Of a stretch of DNA of 64,000 nt, positions 42,780-53,102 are shown piece by piece; the stretch's first letter is position 1, and each line of letters begins with the position of its first letter. Both the position numbers and the translations under genes were made by a program. The notes beneath the pieces were generated by a model that saw only the letters and a list, made by a program, of their open reading frames with translations, was not told the origin of the DNA and did not search any database. Source of the stretch: Bacteroidales bacterium (lineage in GTDB: Bacteria > Bacteroidota > Bacteroidia > Bacteroidales > WCHB1-69); assembly GCA_024686335.1 (NCBI GenBank), contig JAILCI010000003.1, positions 1 to 64,000 of the forward strand, in the 5' to 3' direction.

Positions 42780-45689
42780 TTAGTCAGTGATGATATCCTG
42801 ATATTTGACCTTGGAGACACCTCCAATACGTTTAAGAGTTTTGAGGTTGAATCGACGGGCGTCTCCGGCAATGGTGATGACAATCGGCCTGTTGGCAATA
42901 TTCATCTGATGAAACTTTTTCAGATCATTCATCGACATATTCTTCAACGCTTTAAGTCTCTCAGGGCGCGGATCATGCTGGTAACCCATCTCTTCCCAAA
43001 TGCGTACTTTGTCAGGCATCGCGCGGAAAGTGACATAGTCTGCCTCAGCCATACGAATAGCTGAAACCTTGGCCATCTCAAATTTCTGAGGTCGTTCGGG
43101 GAATTGCAATAACAGTTCCTTCATGGCATCCACACCGTCATTGGTCTTGTCAGCCTGAGTACCGAGATAACCCATCGTATAGCCACGTTCTTTGTAGCGA
43201 TTATCAAACATATAGGCTCCGTAAGCGGAATAACCCAACGAGCGCAATTCGCGAATCTCCTGGAAGATAACACCTGCCATACTGCCACCCATATACTCGT
43301 TATAAAGATTACACATGGCAATGGTACGGTCATCAAGTTGTTCGCCATTAATCAAGAAGTAGATATTGCTCTGCATGAACTTGTTGTTTGAAGCCAAGAA
43401 GACCTTAGGAGCTTTATACTGAACTTGCTCACGCACATTTCTTCTTTTCTCACCAATCGTTTCGTTAAATTTGAAAGACTCGTGCAACATATCTGTCACT
43501 TCATCAATAGATGTGCGACCTACATAAGTGACAGCGCCATTTTCACGCATAACATTTGCGAAAATGTCCAATAGTTTCTGACCTGTTACCTTACGAATAT
43601 CTTGAACTGAAGGACGAGTCAGATAGGGCGACTGCTTGCCGTACAAAGCATAATAGTAAAGAGCCGAGCCCCAGGTGCCAGCATCAGACTGATTGACCTG
43701 AGCCTCTGAAAGTCTTTGGTCGATGATGTTTTGAAGATATTTCTCTTCATTACCTGGGTTAGAGAGTTTTTCCTTGCAGAGATTCAAAACATCACGTAGT
43801 GTGTTGTCAAAACCGGAGATAGTAATATATGTCTCGCGATCAGAAGAGGTCACCGTCATATTGGCACCCAATGACTGCAAAGCCAACTGGAAGTCACTGC
43901 CACTCATCTTGCTGGTTCCCTGATTGGAGAGATAATCAACAGCAACAGGCAGTAAAGAATTGTCCATATTGCCATAATTATAGACAAGCTGTAAAGTAAA
44001 GAGGTCATTATATGGATTCTCCTTGTAATACAATGGATGAGCCGGGGTAATCAAGCGCTTAGTTACATCCTGGTTGAAGTCCAAAATCTGAGGCTGAGCA
44101 TCTCTAACAGGCATCAGCTCGATTTTCTTGGCAAACTCGGATGACAACTCAGCATTCTTTGTTACAATAGGTTTCCAAGAAGGTTTTTCGAGTCTTTTAA
44201 TATCTTTTTGACCTACAGAAGAACGGAAGATGAGATAGTTCTCGCCAAAATATTGGTCTGCCAACCGCATCATATCCTCTTTGGTCATATCGCGAATCAG
44301 CTGTTCACGCTCAATAAAGACTTTCGGATCAAACTGATTAGTGGCAAGGTCAATCATCGTATAGAACTTACTTCCCTGCGACTCGATGCTTTCATAATAG
44401 TCGCGGAGATACTCCATCTTAACTGCCTCAAACAGTTCGTTGCTGAAATCACCCTGGCGGAGACGATCAATGGTACCAAGAACCAACTTCTCTGCCTCTT
44501 CGTGAGACTGTCCAGTCATTTTAGGGATGTAGAAGAAGGCGTAGATACCGTTCTCCAACATCGCATAATTGAAAGCACTAGCCTCCATCAATTTGTTCTC
44601 TTTCACCAATTCATCAAGAAGTCCAGTCTCTGCTTCATTATTCAAAAGACCACTAAGCATATCCAAAGCGAAGGCCTCTTTATTGCCGCTGCCAACCGTC
44701 TGGTACTCAATAACACCCATGTTGACGGGAGTCTCCGCCACGGTGACGGTTTTAATACCTTGGAAAGGAACAACTTCTTTCAACTTGTCTTCTTTCTTAG
44801 GAGTAGACATTTTTGAAGCACTCTTTGCAGGTTTTTCGCGGGCATACTCGTTACGGAGTTTGCCTATGGTATTCTCCAGCAACGGCTTAATGGCTTGGCT
44901 ATCAAAATCACCTACCAAAATTAAGGTCATATTGAATGGATGATAATAGGTCATGAAGAATTTCTCCATCGCAGTAGTCTGCGGGTTCTTCAGATGCTCC
45001 TGATAACCAATGACTGGGCGACCGTACGGATGATCTCCATAGGCTGCGGCGATAGCATCCTCAAAAAAGACACTCATCGGTTGGTCAGAATACATATTGA
45101 ACTCCTCATATACAGCTTCCAATTCAGACTGGAAAAGACGAAAGACGGGTCTACGGAAACGCTCCGTGTAGACGGTCAACCATTTCTCCAACTGATTGGA
45201 TGGAAACTGGTTATGATAACAGGTCACATCATTGGAGGTGAAAGCATTAACTCCGGTACCACCCATCTTGCTCAAGATCACATCTACCTCGTTAGGGATA
45301 GCATACTGTGCAGCCTTGGAACTGGTCTGATTGATCTTGTTCATGATGGCTTTACGCTGAGCATCGTCCGTTGAAGCGTGCAATTCATCGTATAAACGAT
45401 CAATCTCGTCTAACAATGGCTTTTCCGCTTCCCAGTTCACGGTACCGAGACGATCAGTGCCTTTGAACATCAGATGTTCCAGATAATGGGCCATTCCGGT
45501 ATTGTCGGCAGGATCGTTCTTACCACCTGCATGCACCAATACTGCACCATAGATGGTCGGTTGCTGATGATCCTCACAAGCCAGCACCTGCATCCCATTT
45601 TTCAAGGTGTAGGTAGTAACCTGCAAAGGTTGGGCGAAGAGGGTCAAAACTGAGGCCCAGAGCACCCATAGAAGCAAAAATCTCTTCAT
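42780..45689 (-). CDS. Exported M16-family zinc peptidase, two-domain
   Basis: 969 residues. A signal peptide (about 1-20, LTLFAQ) is followed by a complete active M16 half with the inverted zinc motif HxxEH at 68-72 (HYLEH) and the third ligand in LEAVYEEFNMYSDQP, an inactive-type M16 domain, then a second pair of M16 domains (from about 510). The single long chain resembles pitrilysin-like proteases that degrade peptides in a closed chamber. It is probably periplasmic or in the outer envelope. The gene stands alone, before the exported flavodoxin gene on the same strand. Confidence 0.92.
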   Translation of the reverse strand: MKRFLLLWVLWASVLTLFAQPLQVTTYTLKNGMQVLACEDHQQPTIYGAVLVHAGGKNDPADNTGMAHYLEHLMFKGTDRLGTVNWEAEKPLLDEIDRLYDELHASTDDAQRKAIMNKINQTSSKAAQYAIPNEVDVILSKMGGTGVNAFTSNDVTCYHNQFPSNQLEKWLTVYTERFRRPVFRLFQSELEAVYEEFNMYSDQPMSVFFEDAIAAAYGDHPYGRPVIGYQEHLKNPQTTAMEKFFMTYYHPFNMTLILVGDFDSQAIKPLLENTIGKLRNEYAREKPAKSASKMSTPKKEDKLKEVVPFQGIKTVTVAETPVNMGVIEYQTVGSGNKEAFALDMLSGLLNNEAETGLLDELVKENKLMEASAFNYAMLENGIYAFFYIPKMTGQSHEEAEKLVLGTIDRLRQGDFSNELFEAVKMEYLRDYYESIESQGSKFYTMIDLATNQFDPKVFIEREQLIRDMTKEDMMRLADQYFGENYLIFRSSVGQKDIKRLEKPSWKPIVTKNAELSSEFAKKIELMPVRDAQPQILDFNQDVTKRLITPAHPLYYKENPYNDLFTLQLVYNYGNMDNSLLPVAVDYLSNQGTSKMSGSDFQLALQSLGANMTVTSSDRETYITISGFDNTLRDVLNLCKEKLSNPGNEEKYLQNIIDQRLSEAQVNQSDAGTWGSALYYYALYGKQSPYLTRPSVQDIRKVTGQKLLDIFANVMRENGAVTYVGRTSIDEVTDMLHESFKFNETIGEKRRNVREQVQYKAPKVFLASNNKFMQSNIYFLINGEQLDDRTIAMCNLYNEYMGGSMAGVIFQEIRELRSLGYSAYGAYMFDNRYKERGYTMGYLGTQADKTNDGVDAMKELLLQFPERPQKFEMAKVSAIRMAEADYVTFRAMPDKVRIWEEMGYQHDPRPERLKALKNMSMNDLKKFHQMNIANRPIVITIAGDARRFNLKTLKRIGGVSKVKYQDIITD

Positions 45690-45717
45690 TCGTGAAAGAT
45701 TATTAGAATTCTATAAA

Positions 45718-46284
45718 TTATTTAACAAATTGATCTACAAATTGTTGAATCTGTTCATCAGTTGGGTTGTTGAGCAGTTTGCCCTCACCCCAAGTAAGAT
45801 TCGGATATGTATTCTTAAGATCAGTACAGGATTTCTCGATAGTGCTGCCGCCAGAAGTGGCAAACGGGATGACAGTCTTACCGGCAAAATCATAACTCTC
45901 CATGAAGGTGTTAATGATAGTTGGGGCCGTGTACCACCAAATCGGGAAACCAACAAAGACAACATCATAGTCGCCCATATTCTCGACCTTATCCGTAATG
46001 GCAGGTCTAGAAGTGAGATCTTTCATTTCCAAAGAGCTTCTAGACTCCTCATTGCGCCAGTCGAGGTCGGCCTCAGTGTAACGCTGGGCAGGAACGATCT
46101 CCTTAATGTCAGCATTGGCAGTCTTAGCGATCTTTTCAGCCACACCCTTTGTAACACCAGTGGCGGAGAAATAGGTCACCAGCACTTTCTTTCCAGCAGG
46201 CTCAGCCTTCTCTTGAGCAGGTTTTTGAGCACATGTTGCGCACAAAATCATAATCATAACCGTATAAATTAAGGTCTTTTTCAT
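45718..46284 (-). CDS. Exported flavodoxin-like protein
   Basis: 188 residues. The N-terminal [20 protein letters not shown] looks like a signal sequence; Cys18 could be a lipidation site, though CATC is an imperfect lipobox. After a short Lys/Glu/Pro-rich linker comes a flavodoxin domain: [20 protein letters not shown] binds the FMN phosphate, and [19 protein letters not shown] is the tryptophan loop against the flavin ring. Flavodoxins are normally cytoplasmic electron carriers, so export is unusual. Residue spacing suggests a functional FMN site. Confidence 0.82.
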   Translation of the reverse strand: MKKTLIYTVMIMILCATCAQKPAQEKAEPAGKKVLVTYFSATGVTKGVAEKIAKTANADIKEIVPAQRYTEADLDWRNEESRSSLEMKDLTSRPAITDKVENMGDYDVVFVGFPIWWYTAPTIINTFMESYDFAGKTVIPFATSGGSTIEKSCTDLKNTYPNLTWGEGKLLNNPTDEQIQQFVDQFVK

Positions 46285-46317
46285 TATTCTAATATTTTAT
46301 ATGTCAACAAATTGAGA

Positions 46318-47517
46318 CTACTCCATCTCATTCAAAGCAGCTACGCCAGGCAGCACCTTGCCTTCAAGATACTCCAACATAGCGCCACCACCGGTGCTAA
46401 TGTAGGAGACATAGTCTGCGAGGTTATACTTGTTGATAGCGGCAATGGAGTCGCCGCCACCGATGACAGAGTAAGCGCCTGCCAAAGTAGCAGCAGCCAC
46501 GCTGATAGCCACAGACTTGGTACCTTTGCTGAATTTTTCCAACTCAAATACACCCACCGGACCATTCCAGAGGATAGTGTCAGAGTTCTTGATGATTTGG
46601 GCAATGTTGCGCTGTGTCTTAGGACCGATGTCAAGACCTTCCCAGCCATCAGGAATATTATTGTCGGCAGGAATCAGCACGTTGGCGTCATCACCGAATT
46701 TGTCGCCGCAGATACTATCAACACGGCAGTAGAAGTTGGTGCCGGCAGTAGCATTTACCTTATCCAAGATCTCCTTAGCAACGGGCAACATATCAGGCTC
46801 ATAGAGAGAATTACCGATCTTAAGGCCCATAGCAGCCAAGAAGGTATAGCTCAGACCACCACCCACAATCAAGTTGTCCACTTTCGGCAACAGGTTGTTG
46901 AGGATATTGATCTTAGTGGAGACTTTGGAACCACCGATAATAGCGGTGAAAGGTCTGTCGGGCTCGTTCATCACCTTCTCAAGACTCATCACTTCATCAT
47001 ACATCAAATATCCGGCGAATGCCTTACCTGGGAAGCAACGAGCTACCGTAGCGGTAGAAGCGTGCTCACGGTGAGCTGTACCAAAGGCGTCGTTCACATA
47101 GACATCACCAAGACGAGCAATCTGTTTAGCAAAATCAACATCGCCTTTCTCCTCCTCAGCATGGAAACGAAGGTTCTCTAACAGGATGATGTCGCCAGGT
47201 TTCATGGCAGCGGCCATCTTGGCAGCCTCTTCAGAAAGTACGTCTCCAGCAAATTGCACCGGACGACCCAAAACTTCGGAAACTGTGGAAACAATATGAC
47301 GCAGGGAGAACTTGTCGTTGACCTCACCCTTAGGGCGTCCTAAGTGGGACATTAGGATGACAGCGCCACCGTCGTTGATAATTTTACCAATGGTTTTGCA
47401 GGTACGCTCGATACGAGTAGTATCCGTAACCTGGAAAGTCTCGTTCAAGGGCACATTATAGTCCACGCGAAGCAAAACTTTATTACCTGAGAAATTGAAA
47501 GCATCTATTGATTTCAT
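46318..47517 (-). CDS. pgk: Phosphoglycerate kinase
   Basis: 399 residues, normal length. It makes ATP from 1,3-bisphosphoglycerate in glycolysis. The substrate motif VLLRVDYNVPLNE starts near residue 15; LMSHLGRPKGE, LENLRFHAEEEKGD, FTAIIGGSKVSTKI and ISTGGGAMLEYLEG are all present. A -7-like TAAATTTG on the minus strand (plus-strand 47559-47566) overlaps the end of thyA. Confidence 0.98.
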   Translation of the reverse strand: MKSIDAFNFSGNKVLLRVDYNVPLNETFQVTDTTRIERTCKTIGKIINDGGAVILMSHLGRPKGEVNDKFSLRHIVSTVSEVLGRPVQFAGDVLSEEAAKMAAAMKPGDIILLENLRFHAEEEKGDVDFAKQIARLGDVYVNDAFGTAHREHASTATVARCFPGKAFAGYLMYDEVMSLEKVMNEPDRPFTAIIGGSKVSTKINILNNLLPKVDNLIVGGGLSYTFLAAMGLKIGNSLYEPDMLPVAKEILDKVNATAGTNFYCRVDSICGDKFGDDANVLIPADNNIPDGWEGLDIGPKTQRNIAQIIKNSDTILWNGPVGVFELEKFSKGTKSVAISVAAATLAGAYSVIGGGDSIAAINKYNLADYVSYISTGGGAMLEYLEGKVLPGVAALNEME

Positions 47518-47563
47518 AAGATTTAGATTTTAAGATGGATATTAAGGATTGATATTTGCAAAT

Positions 47564-48358
47564 TTATACAGACACATCCGCCTTGATATGCGGGTGTGGG
47601 TCGTAATTTTCCAATTGGAAATCTTCATACTGGAACGAGAAGAGATCATGCACATCAGGATTTATGCGCATTGTGGGCAGGGGGCGGGGCTCGCGCGTGA
47701 GCTGTAACTTAGCCTGCTCCAAATGGTTCGTGTACAAGTGCGCATCGCCCAACGTATGGATGAACTCCTTTGGCTTGAGACCGCACACCTGCGCCACCAT
47801 CATCAGCAACAATGAATAGGAGGCGATGTTGAAGGGCACGCCAAGGAAGACATCCGCACTACGCTGATAGAGCTGGCAGGAGATCTCGCCATTGCAGACA
47901 TAGAACTGGAACAGCGCGTGGCACGGAGGCAACGCCATCTGCTCAATCTCGCCTACATTCCAAGCGCAAACCATCAGGCGGCGTGAGTCGGGATTGTGCT
48001 TGATCTGGTCAATCAGCTGCGCCATCTGGTCGATGGTATGACCGTCAGGGGCAGTCCACGAGCGCCACTGCTTGCCATAGACAGGTCCCAAATCGCCGTT
48101 CTCATCTGCCCACTCATCCCAGATGGTCACTTTGTGGTCATTAAGATAAGCGATGTTGGTATCGCCCTGCAAAAACCACAGAAGCTCATAGATGATGGAG
48201 CGCAGATGCAGTTTCTTCGTTGTCAACAATGGGAAACCATGAGAAAGGTCAAAGCGCATCTGATAGCCGAAAATACTCTTCGTGCCCGTTCCCGTGCGGT
48301 CGCCCTTGAAGGAGCCCTGCTCTAATATGGTGCGCAAAAGTTGCTGATACTGCTGCAT
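47564..48358 (-). CDS. thyA: Thymidylate synthase
   Basis: 264 residues, standard length. It methylates dUMP to dTMP with methylene-tetrahydrofolate. [33 protein letters not shown], the catalytic cysteine in [13 protein letters not shown], and [17 protein letters not shown] are diagnostic. dfrA is not adjacent; the folate ligase gene lies 10 kb away. Confidence 0.98.
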   Translation of the reverse strand: MQQYQQLLRTILEQGSFKGDRTGTGTKSIFGYQMRFDLSHGFPLLTTKKLHLRSIIYELLWFLQGDTNIAYLNDHKVTIWDEWADENGDLGPVYGKQWRSWTAPDGHTIDQMAQLIDQIKHNPDSRRLMVCAWNVGEIEQMALPPCHALFQFYVCNGEISCQLYQRSADVFLGVPFNIASYSLLLMMVAQVCGLKPKEFIHTLGDAHLYTNHLEQAKLQLTREPRPLPTMRINPDVHDLFSFQYEDFQLENYDPHPHIKADVSV

Positions 48359-48470
48359 ATGAAGTTAAAAGTTTTCAGTTGTCAGTTTTCAGTTAAGCGT
48401 TGGGAATAGTCTGCACAGTCCAACATCTTAACAATTAATAATTTAATAGTTTAATGATTTAATAAATAAA

Positions 48471-49301
48471 TTATCGACTTTCGAGGCCCTCCAGCATATC
48501 CACTACCTTGTCGAGATAGTTGACATCTGCCTTCTCAATCTCACCCTTGTCGCAGAGAGCAGCCAAGTTGGTATCCATAGGCATCTCAGCCAACAGGTCG
48601 ATATCGAACTCGCGGCCAACCTCTGCAGTATGACTCTCGCCGAAGACGCAGATCTTCTCTCCGCAATGCGGGCAGATAGCATAGCTGTAGTTCTCAACCA
48701 AACCCAACACCGGAATATTCATCATATCGGCCATATTGACAGCCTTGGAAACGATGAGTGAAACAAGGTCTTGCGGAGAGGTCACCATAATGATACCATC
48801 CACTGTAACGCTCTGGAAGACGGTCAAAGGCACATCACCGGTTCCGGGAGGCATATCTACCAAGAGGAAGTCGATGTCTTCCCAGATAACTTCTGTCCAG
48901 AACTGTTTCACCATACCAGCAATCAGCGGACCGCGCCAAACGACAGGAGTCTTCTCATCATGGGTGAGCAGGTTTGCGGAAACCACTTGAATTCCTGTTT
49001 CTGTTTTAGCAGGGATTACACCATCCTCATTGCCACTCAGCAAAGTGTGGAGGTTAAACATCTTAGGGATAGAAGGACCGGTAATATCGGCGTCCAAAAT
49101 ACCTACATGATATCCTTTGCGTTGGAGCTGTACTGCCAACAAAGAGGTAACGGAGCTTTTACCAACACCGCCCTTACCGCTGACAACACCGATGACTTTA
49201 CGGATAGTACTTCTTTTATTCGGTTTTTCGTGGAGATCTTGAGGGTTACTGCACTCGCCCTTTTGGGAACAATTACTGCAGTCATGATTACATTCTGCCA
49301 T
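48471..49301 (-). CDS. Mrp/Nbp35-type iron-sulfur carrier ATPase
   Basis: 276 residues. A P-loop GKGGVGKSS (42-49) and the later DMPPGTGDVPLT belong to the Mrp/ApbC/Nbp35 family, which assembles and delivers [4Fe-4S] clusters. Two cysteine sites are seen: the bridging CPHC in YAICPHCGEK, and an N-terminal set at Cys4, 8, 11 and 17 whose C-x2-C-x5-C end matches the stable cluster site of eukaryotic Nbp35. The N-terminal MIP18-like domain of many bacterial Mrp proteins is absent. A minus-strand -7 motif (plus-strand CAAAGATA, 49431-49438) precedes it. Confidence 0.88.
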   Translation of the reverse strand: MAECNHDCSNCSQKGECSNPQDLHEKPNKRSTIRKVIGVVSGKGGVGKSSVTSLLAVQLQRKGYHVGILDADITGPSIPKMFNLHTLLSGNEDGVIPAKTETGIQVVSANLLTHDEKTPVVWRGPLIAGMVKQFWTEVIWEDIDFLLVDMPPGTGDVPLTVFQSVTVDGIIMVTSPQDLVSLIVSKAVNMADMMNIPVLGLVENYSYAICPHCGEKICVFGESHTAEVGREFDIDLLAEMPMDTNLAALCDKGEIEKADVNYLDKVVDMLEGLESR

Positions 49302-49470
49302 AGTCTTTCTAGATTACTTTAATGTTTTATAATAGTAGTTGTTATTTGTTGAATTCCAACACATTGTCCGGTTCCATAAATATGACTTTCGATGACAACA
49401 ATCTCGAAAATCCAATACGAAACGGAGGTGCAAAGATACGATTTTATTTGGTACAATTTCGGAATAAAAA

Positions 49471-49496
49471 AGGGCAGGATCTTTCGAACCTGCCCT
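49471..49496 (-). terminator. Terminator after lysS
   Basis: AGGGCAGG and CCTGCCCT pair across a 10-base loop; on the minus strand a T-run follows. It closes the lysS transcript. Confidence 0.8.
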
Positions 49497-49532
49497 AATA
49501 TTTATAATTTCCGTTAATTGTCAAATACAACG

Positions 49533-51245
49533 TTATGCTTGCCAAGCTTTAATAGCATCTAGGGTGGCGGCAGGCACTTCAAGTTTCAGTTTCTTACGCA
49601 ATCCTCCAAGATCGTTAAGAAGTTTGTTAGGGTTAGCCTCCTTGAGTTGCTCTACAGTCAGGATGTTCAGCTTCTTAAGTGCAGGCAGCCACGCGGGATC
49701 AATGCCCAATGCGATGAAATCCTCATCTTTAGACACTGGAGCCTTCTTTTCAGGACGCATCTGCGGGAAGAAGAGCACATCTTGGATGGAAGGTGAGTTG
49801 GTCATAATCATGGCCAGACGGTCAATACCGATACCAAGACCAGCTGTAGGAGGCATACCGATCTCCAAAGAGCGGAGGAAGTCCTCGTCCAGCACCATAG
49901 ACTCTGTGTCACCACGTTTGCCGAGTTCGAGCTGATCCTCGAATCGTTTGCGCTGGTCGATAGGATCGTTCAACTCAGAATATGCATTACAGATCTCCTT
50001 ACCGTTACACATCGCCTCAAAACGCTCGGTAAGACCCGGTTTTGAACGGTGTTTCTTGGTCAGCGGAGACATCTCGATAGGATAGTCATAGATGAATGTC
50101 GGCTGGATGAGCTTGGACTCGCAAGTCTCGCCGAAGATCTCATCGATAAGTTTGCCCTTACCCATGGTCTCGTCCACCTTCACGCCTTGTGAGGTGGCGA
50201 AAGCAGCCAGTTGAGCCTCGTCCATCTCAGAGATATCCGTACCAGTGAAATGCTCGATAGCCTCATACATGGTATAACGTTTCCAAGGACGTTTGAAATC
50301 GATCACATTCTCACCCACCTGAACCTGCGTAGTGCCATGCAGTGCAAGTGCGATACGTTCCACCATCTCCTCAACGGTGTTCATCATCCATTCGTAGTCC
50401 TTGTATGGAACGTAGAGTTCCATCTGGGTGAACTCAGGATTATGGAAGCGGTCCATACCTTCGTTGCGGAAGTCTTTGGAGAACTCATAGACACCGTTGA
50501 AACCACCGACAATCAATTTCTTAAGATAGAGCTCATCGGCGATACGGAGATAGAGCGTCATGTCCAGAGTGTTATGATGGGTCTTGAACGGACGGGCCGC
50601 AGCACCACCATAGAGTGGTTGCAGAATAGGGGTCTCAACCTCCAGATAGCCCTTCTCATTCAAGAAGTTACGCATCGTATTTACCAACAGAGTACGTTTG
50701 ATGAAAGTATCCTTAACTTGAGGGTTAACAATCAAGTCGATATAGCGCTGGCGATAGCGTTGTTCCGGATCCTGGAATGCATCGTAAACCACACCATCCT
50801 TCTCTTTCACGATAGGCAGCGGGCATACTGACTTACAGAGAATGGTGAACTCTTTGACATGAATACTCGTTTCACCAGTCTGGGTCGTGAAAACAAAACC
50901 TTTCACACCGATAATGTCGCCAATGTCGAGTTTTTTGAAGACGCTGTTATACATGGTCTTATCTTCGCCTGGGCAGATTTCGTCACGTTTAGCATAAATC
51001 TGGATCTTTCCAACTGAGTCTTGGATTACGAAAAAGGAGACAGCTCCCATGATACGCTGGCTCATAATACGGCCGGCGATGCTCACCTCTTGGAAGAGGG
51101 TATTGTCTTTTGGAAACTTCTCTAGAATCTCTTCAGTGGTTGCGTTAACTTCGTATTCAGCTGCAGGATAAGGATTTATACCCAATTGCAACAGGTCGTC
51201 TAATTTCTTTCTACGGATAATTTCTTGTTCGGATAACTCTGGCAT
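49533..51245 (-). CDS. lysS: Lysyl-tRNA synthetase, class II, with C-terminal extension
   Basis: 570 residues from the ATG at 51245 ([18 protein letters not shown]); the open frame extends upstream but contains the promoter. It has the OB-fold anticodon domain (about 55-165) and the class II catalytic core with [18 protein letters not shown] and the final [15 protein letters not shown]. Typical LysS proteins end soon after that motif; here about 65 more residues follow ([21 protein letters not shown] and [12 protein letters not shown]), which look like a helix-hairpin-helix module. Promoter TATTTTTG on the minus strand (plus-strand 51268-51275). Confidence 0.95.
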   Translation of the reverse strand: MPELSEQEIIRRKKLDDLLQLGINPYPAAEYEVNATTEEILEKFPKDNTLFQEVSIAGRIMSQRIMGAVSFFVIQDSVGKIQIYAKRDEICPGEDKTMYNSVFKKLDIGDIIGVKGFVFTTQTGETSIHVKEFTILCKSVCPLPIVKEKDGVVYDAFQDPEQRYRQRYIDLIVNPQVKDTFIKRTLLVNTMRNFLNEKGYLEVETPILQPLYGGAAARPFKTHHNTLDMTLYLRIADELYLKKLIVGGFNGVYEFSKDFRNEGMDRFHNPEFTQMELYVPYKDYEWMMNTVEEMVERIALALHGTTQVQVGENVIDFKRPWKRYTMYEAIEHFTGTDISEMDEAQLAAFATSQGVKVDETMGKGKLIDEIFGETCESKLIQPTFIYDYPIEMSPLTKKHRSKPGLTERFEAMCNGKEICNAYSELNDPIDQRKRFEDQLELGKRGDTESMVLDEDFLRSLEIGMPPTAGLGIGIDRLAMIMTNSPSIQDVLFFPQMRPEKKAPVSKDEDFIALGIDPAWLPALKKLNILTVEQLKEANPNKLLNDLGGLRKKLKLEVPAATLDAIKAWQA

Positions 51246-51351
51246 AGTGTCATTTTTTTTAGAGGTGCAAAAATAATAAAAATCTCCACACCAACCGCAA
51301 TTTCCCATCTTATTAGGGAATAAGCATCTTGACGAAGTGTGGAGATAACAA

Positions 51352-51380
51352 GAGCGGGCACCGATTGGCGCCCGCTCTTT
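51352..51380 (-). terminator. Terminator after the T9SS gene at 51410
   Basis: AGAGCGGGC and GCCCGCTCT pair across a short loop between the lysS promoter and the T9SS gene. Confidence 0.75.
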
Positions 51381-51409
51381 ATGTTGATTATAAGATTAAC
51401 TGTCTAAAA

Positions 51410-52699
51410 TTATTTAACGACAACTTTAGAAGTATAAACTTTACCATTCTGGGAAACCTTCAACATGTAAACACCAGCTTTGAAGTTGGAAACGTTGATG
51501 GTAGTGTTGTTAACAGCGGTCTCGCTGTAAACTTGCTGACCAACGAGGTTGAAGAGTTGAACGGTAGCAGCCTCATCACCAGAGAGGGTAACGGTTACGT
51601 TGCTGGTAGCAGGGTTAGGATAAACAGTGATGTTCTCCTTCTCCATTTCCTCAACGTTTACGTTAGAGCAATCGTTGCAGGTAGCGAGGAAGCTGATGCT
51701 CGGGCGAAGGCAAGCGGTATAAACTGTACCAGCGTCATAAGCACCGTAGCAGAATACGGAAGAGTTGTACAAGCTGTAGTCATCCAACAACAAGCCATGG
51801 TTGAGGTCGTTCATCAACTCGTCAGAACCATAGGTGGTGTAAGCAGGACGAGGATCCTCGTAGCAAATCACGCGGAAGCTGCTAACATCCTCACCAATAA
51901 CGGAAGAGGTAGTTCTAGCAACACCAGGAACGAAAGAGTAGGTGAGAGCGTTAACTTTGCCAGTAATGTTGTCCAAGCCAGCAGGTGCCGGGAATGTCCA
52001 ATAGTAGAAATAAGCATCTGGAGCATTGTCTTGGTTGGTCAACAGAATAGTATCGAGGATGATAGTAGCATAGCTGAAGGAAGTTTCAGGGTCCAAAGAA
52101 GAAACCATAGCAGGACCATGAGCGGTTGTGCTATAAGGTACATAGTACATAGCGAAGGCAGGACCGTCGTCGGTGCTCAGGTTATATGCGCTCTCATCAT
52201 CCATGTTTACAACATAACCAATGATCATAGTATCTACTACATTGGTGTCCATGTTGGTACCACGAACATAGTAAACAGCTACTTGAACAGAGTCAATGCT
52301 ATAGGAGCTAGCAGTGCTGATAACGGGAATGCTCTCACCATTACCGGCAGCGTCCTCATAGAAAGTAACCCAATCATTCCATGTGAAGTCATGCACATGA
52401 CCCATACCGAAGAATTGAACAGGGCTGTTACCATCAGAGTAAGGATAAACACCAATAGAGTCGCATTGTGTAGGAGGAGCGAAATATTCGAGTTCCTCAC
52501 CCCACCATACCTCGAGATCCTCGGTATAGTTGAACCAGTAAGAAGTTGCATCCTTAGAGGTGTTCTGAGCCTTCATCTCGGGGTTACCGATCTTGATGGT
52601 CATGCCGTCATCCTTAATGGCTCTTTTGGTAGGAGCTACCTGAGCAACACCCATGGAGACGATCAAAACAGCTGTTAACAGAGTAAAAAGCTTTTTCAT
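51410..52699 (-). CDS. Secreted protein with T9SS sorting domain
   Basis: 429 residues. A signal peptide (about 1-20, SMGVAQ) precedes a body of about 330 residues rich in Tyr, Ser, Asp and Thr, without a family I recognise; the motif FGMGHVHDFTWNDWVTFYED and repeated YYVPYST-like segments suggest beta structure. The last 75 residues are a type A sorting domain: ITVYPNPATSNVTVTLSG, VQLFNLVGQQVY, GVYMLKVSQNGK and the basic end SKVVVK. It is presumably a surface or released protein. Promoter TATATTTG on the minus strand (plus-strand 52769-52776). A strong codon bias suggests good expression. Confidence 0.85.
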   Translation of the reverse strand: MKKLFTLLTAVLIVSMGVAQVAPTKRAIKDDGMTIKIGNPEMKAQNTSKDATSYWFNYTEDLEVWWGEELEYFAPPTQCDSIGVYPYSDGNSPVQFFGMGHVHDFTWNDWVTFYEDAAGNGESIPVISTASSYSIDSVQVAVYYVRGTNMDTNVVDTMIIGYVVNMDDESAYNLSTDDGPAFAMYYVPYSTTAHGPAMVSSLDPETSFSYATIILDTILLTNQDNAPDAYFYYWTFPAPAGLDNITGKVNALTYSFVPGVARTTSSVIGEDVSSFRVICYEDPRPAYTTYGSDELMNDLNHGLLLDDYSLYNSSVFCYGAYDAGTVYTACLRPSISFLATCNDCSNVNVEEMEKENITVYPNPATSNVTVTLSGDEAATVQLFNLVGQQVYSETAVNNTTINVSNFKAGVYMLKVSQNGKVYTSKVVVK

Positions 52700-53102
52700 T
52701 TGTCTTTAAATTTTGTGATTAATTTATTGAATTTTATAAACGTTACTTGTCACTTTATTTCAAGTCGGCAAATATACACTTTTTTCAAATAATGCAGAAA
52801 AAAAATATCTATTCATAACAACATAACTTTCAATAGACTAGAAAAGCATTGGCAAGTTTAAGTAGGGGTAAAAATACAGCAAAGTAATTCTGTCCGCCAT
52901 TTTTCACAATAATTCAGAGTGTATTGATTACACAAGGACATCCTCACATGTCTTCACAAAAGAGCCAAATGAATCAAATCTAAAAAATATATACAAAAGT
53001 ATAATTACTCTGCTGAAACCGCCAAAAAAACAATAAAAAGTGTATTTTTGCGCTCTTTTGTTTACAAGTCGAATTTTATCAAAACCAAACATTATAAAAA
53101 GT
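52700..53102. other. AT-rich intergenic region between divergent T9SS-cargo genes
   Basis: 403 bases with a promoter motif at each end (52769-52776 minus, 53043-53050 plus). The middle is AT-rich and I see no gene, tRNA or clear structure in it. Confidence 0.6.
53043..53050 (+). promoter_or_regulatory. -7 promoter motif (TATTTTTG) of the C25 peptidase gene
   Basis: TATTTTTG lies 52 bp before ATG 53103. It falls inside a longer open frame starting at 53040, which supports the later start. Confidence 0.65.

Noticed and set aside
51329..52678. Open plus-strand frame of 449 codons opposite the T9SS protein gene
   Set aside because: The minus-strand gene has a signal peptide, a sorting domain, a promoter and a terminator. 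The plus-strand product shows none of these.
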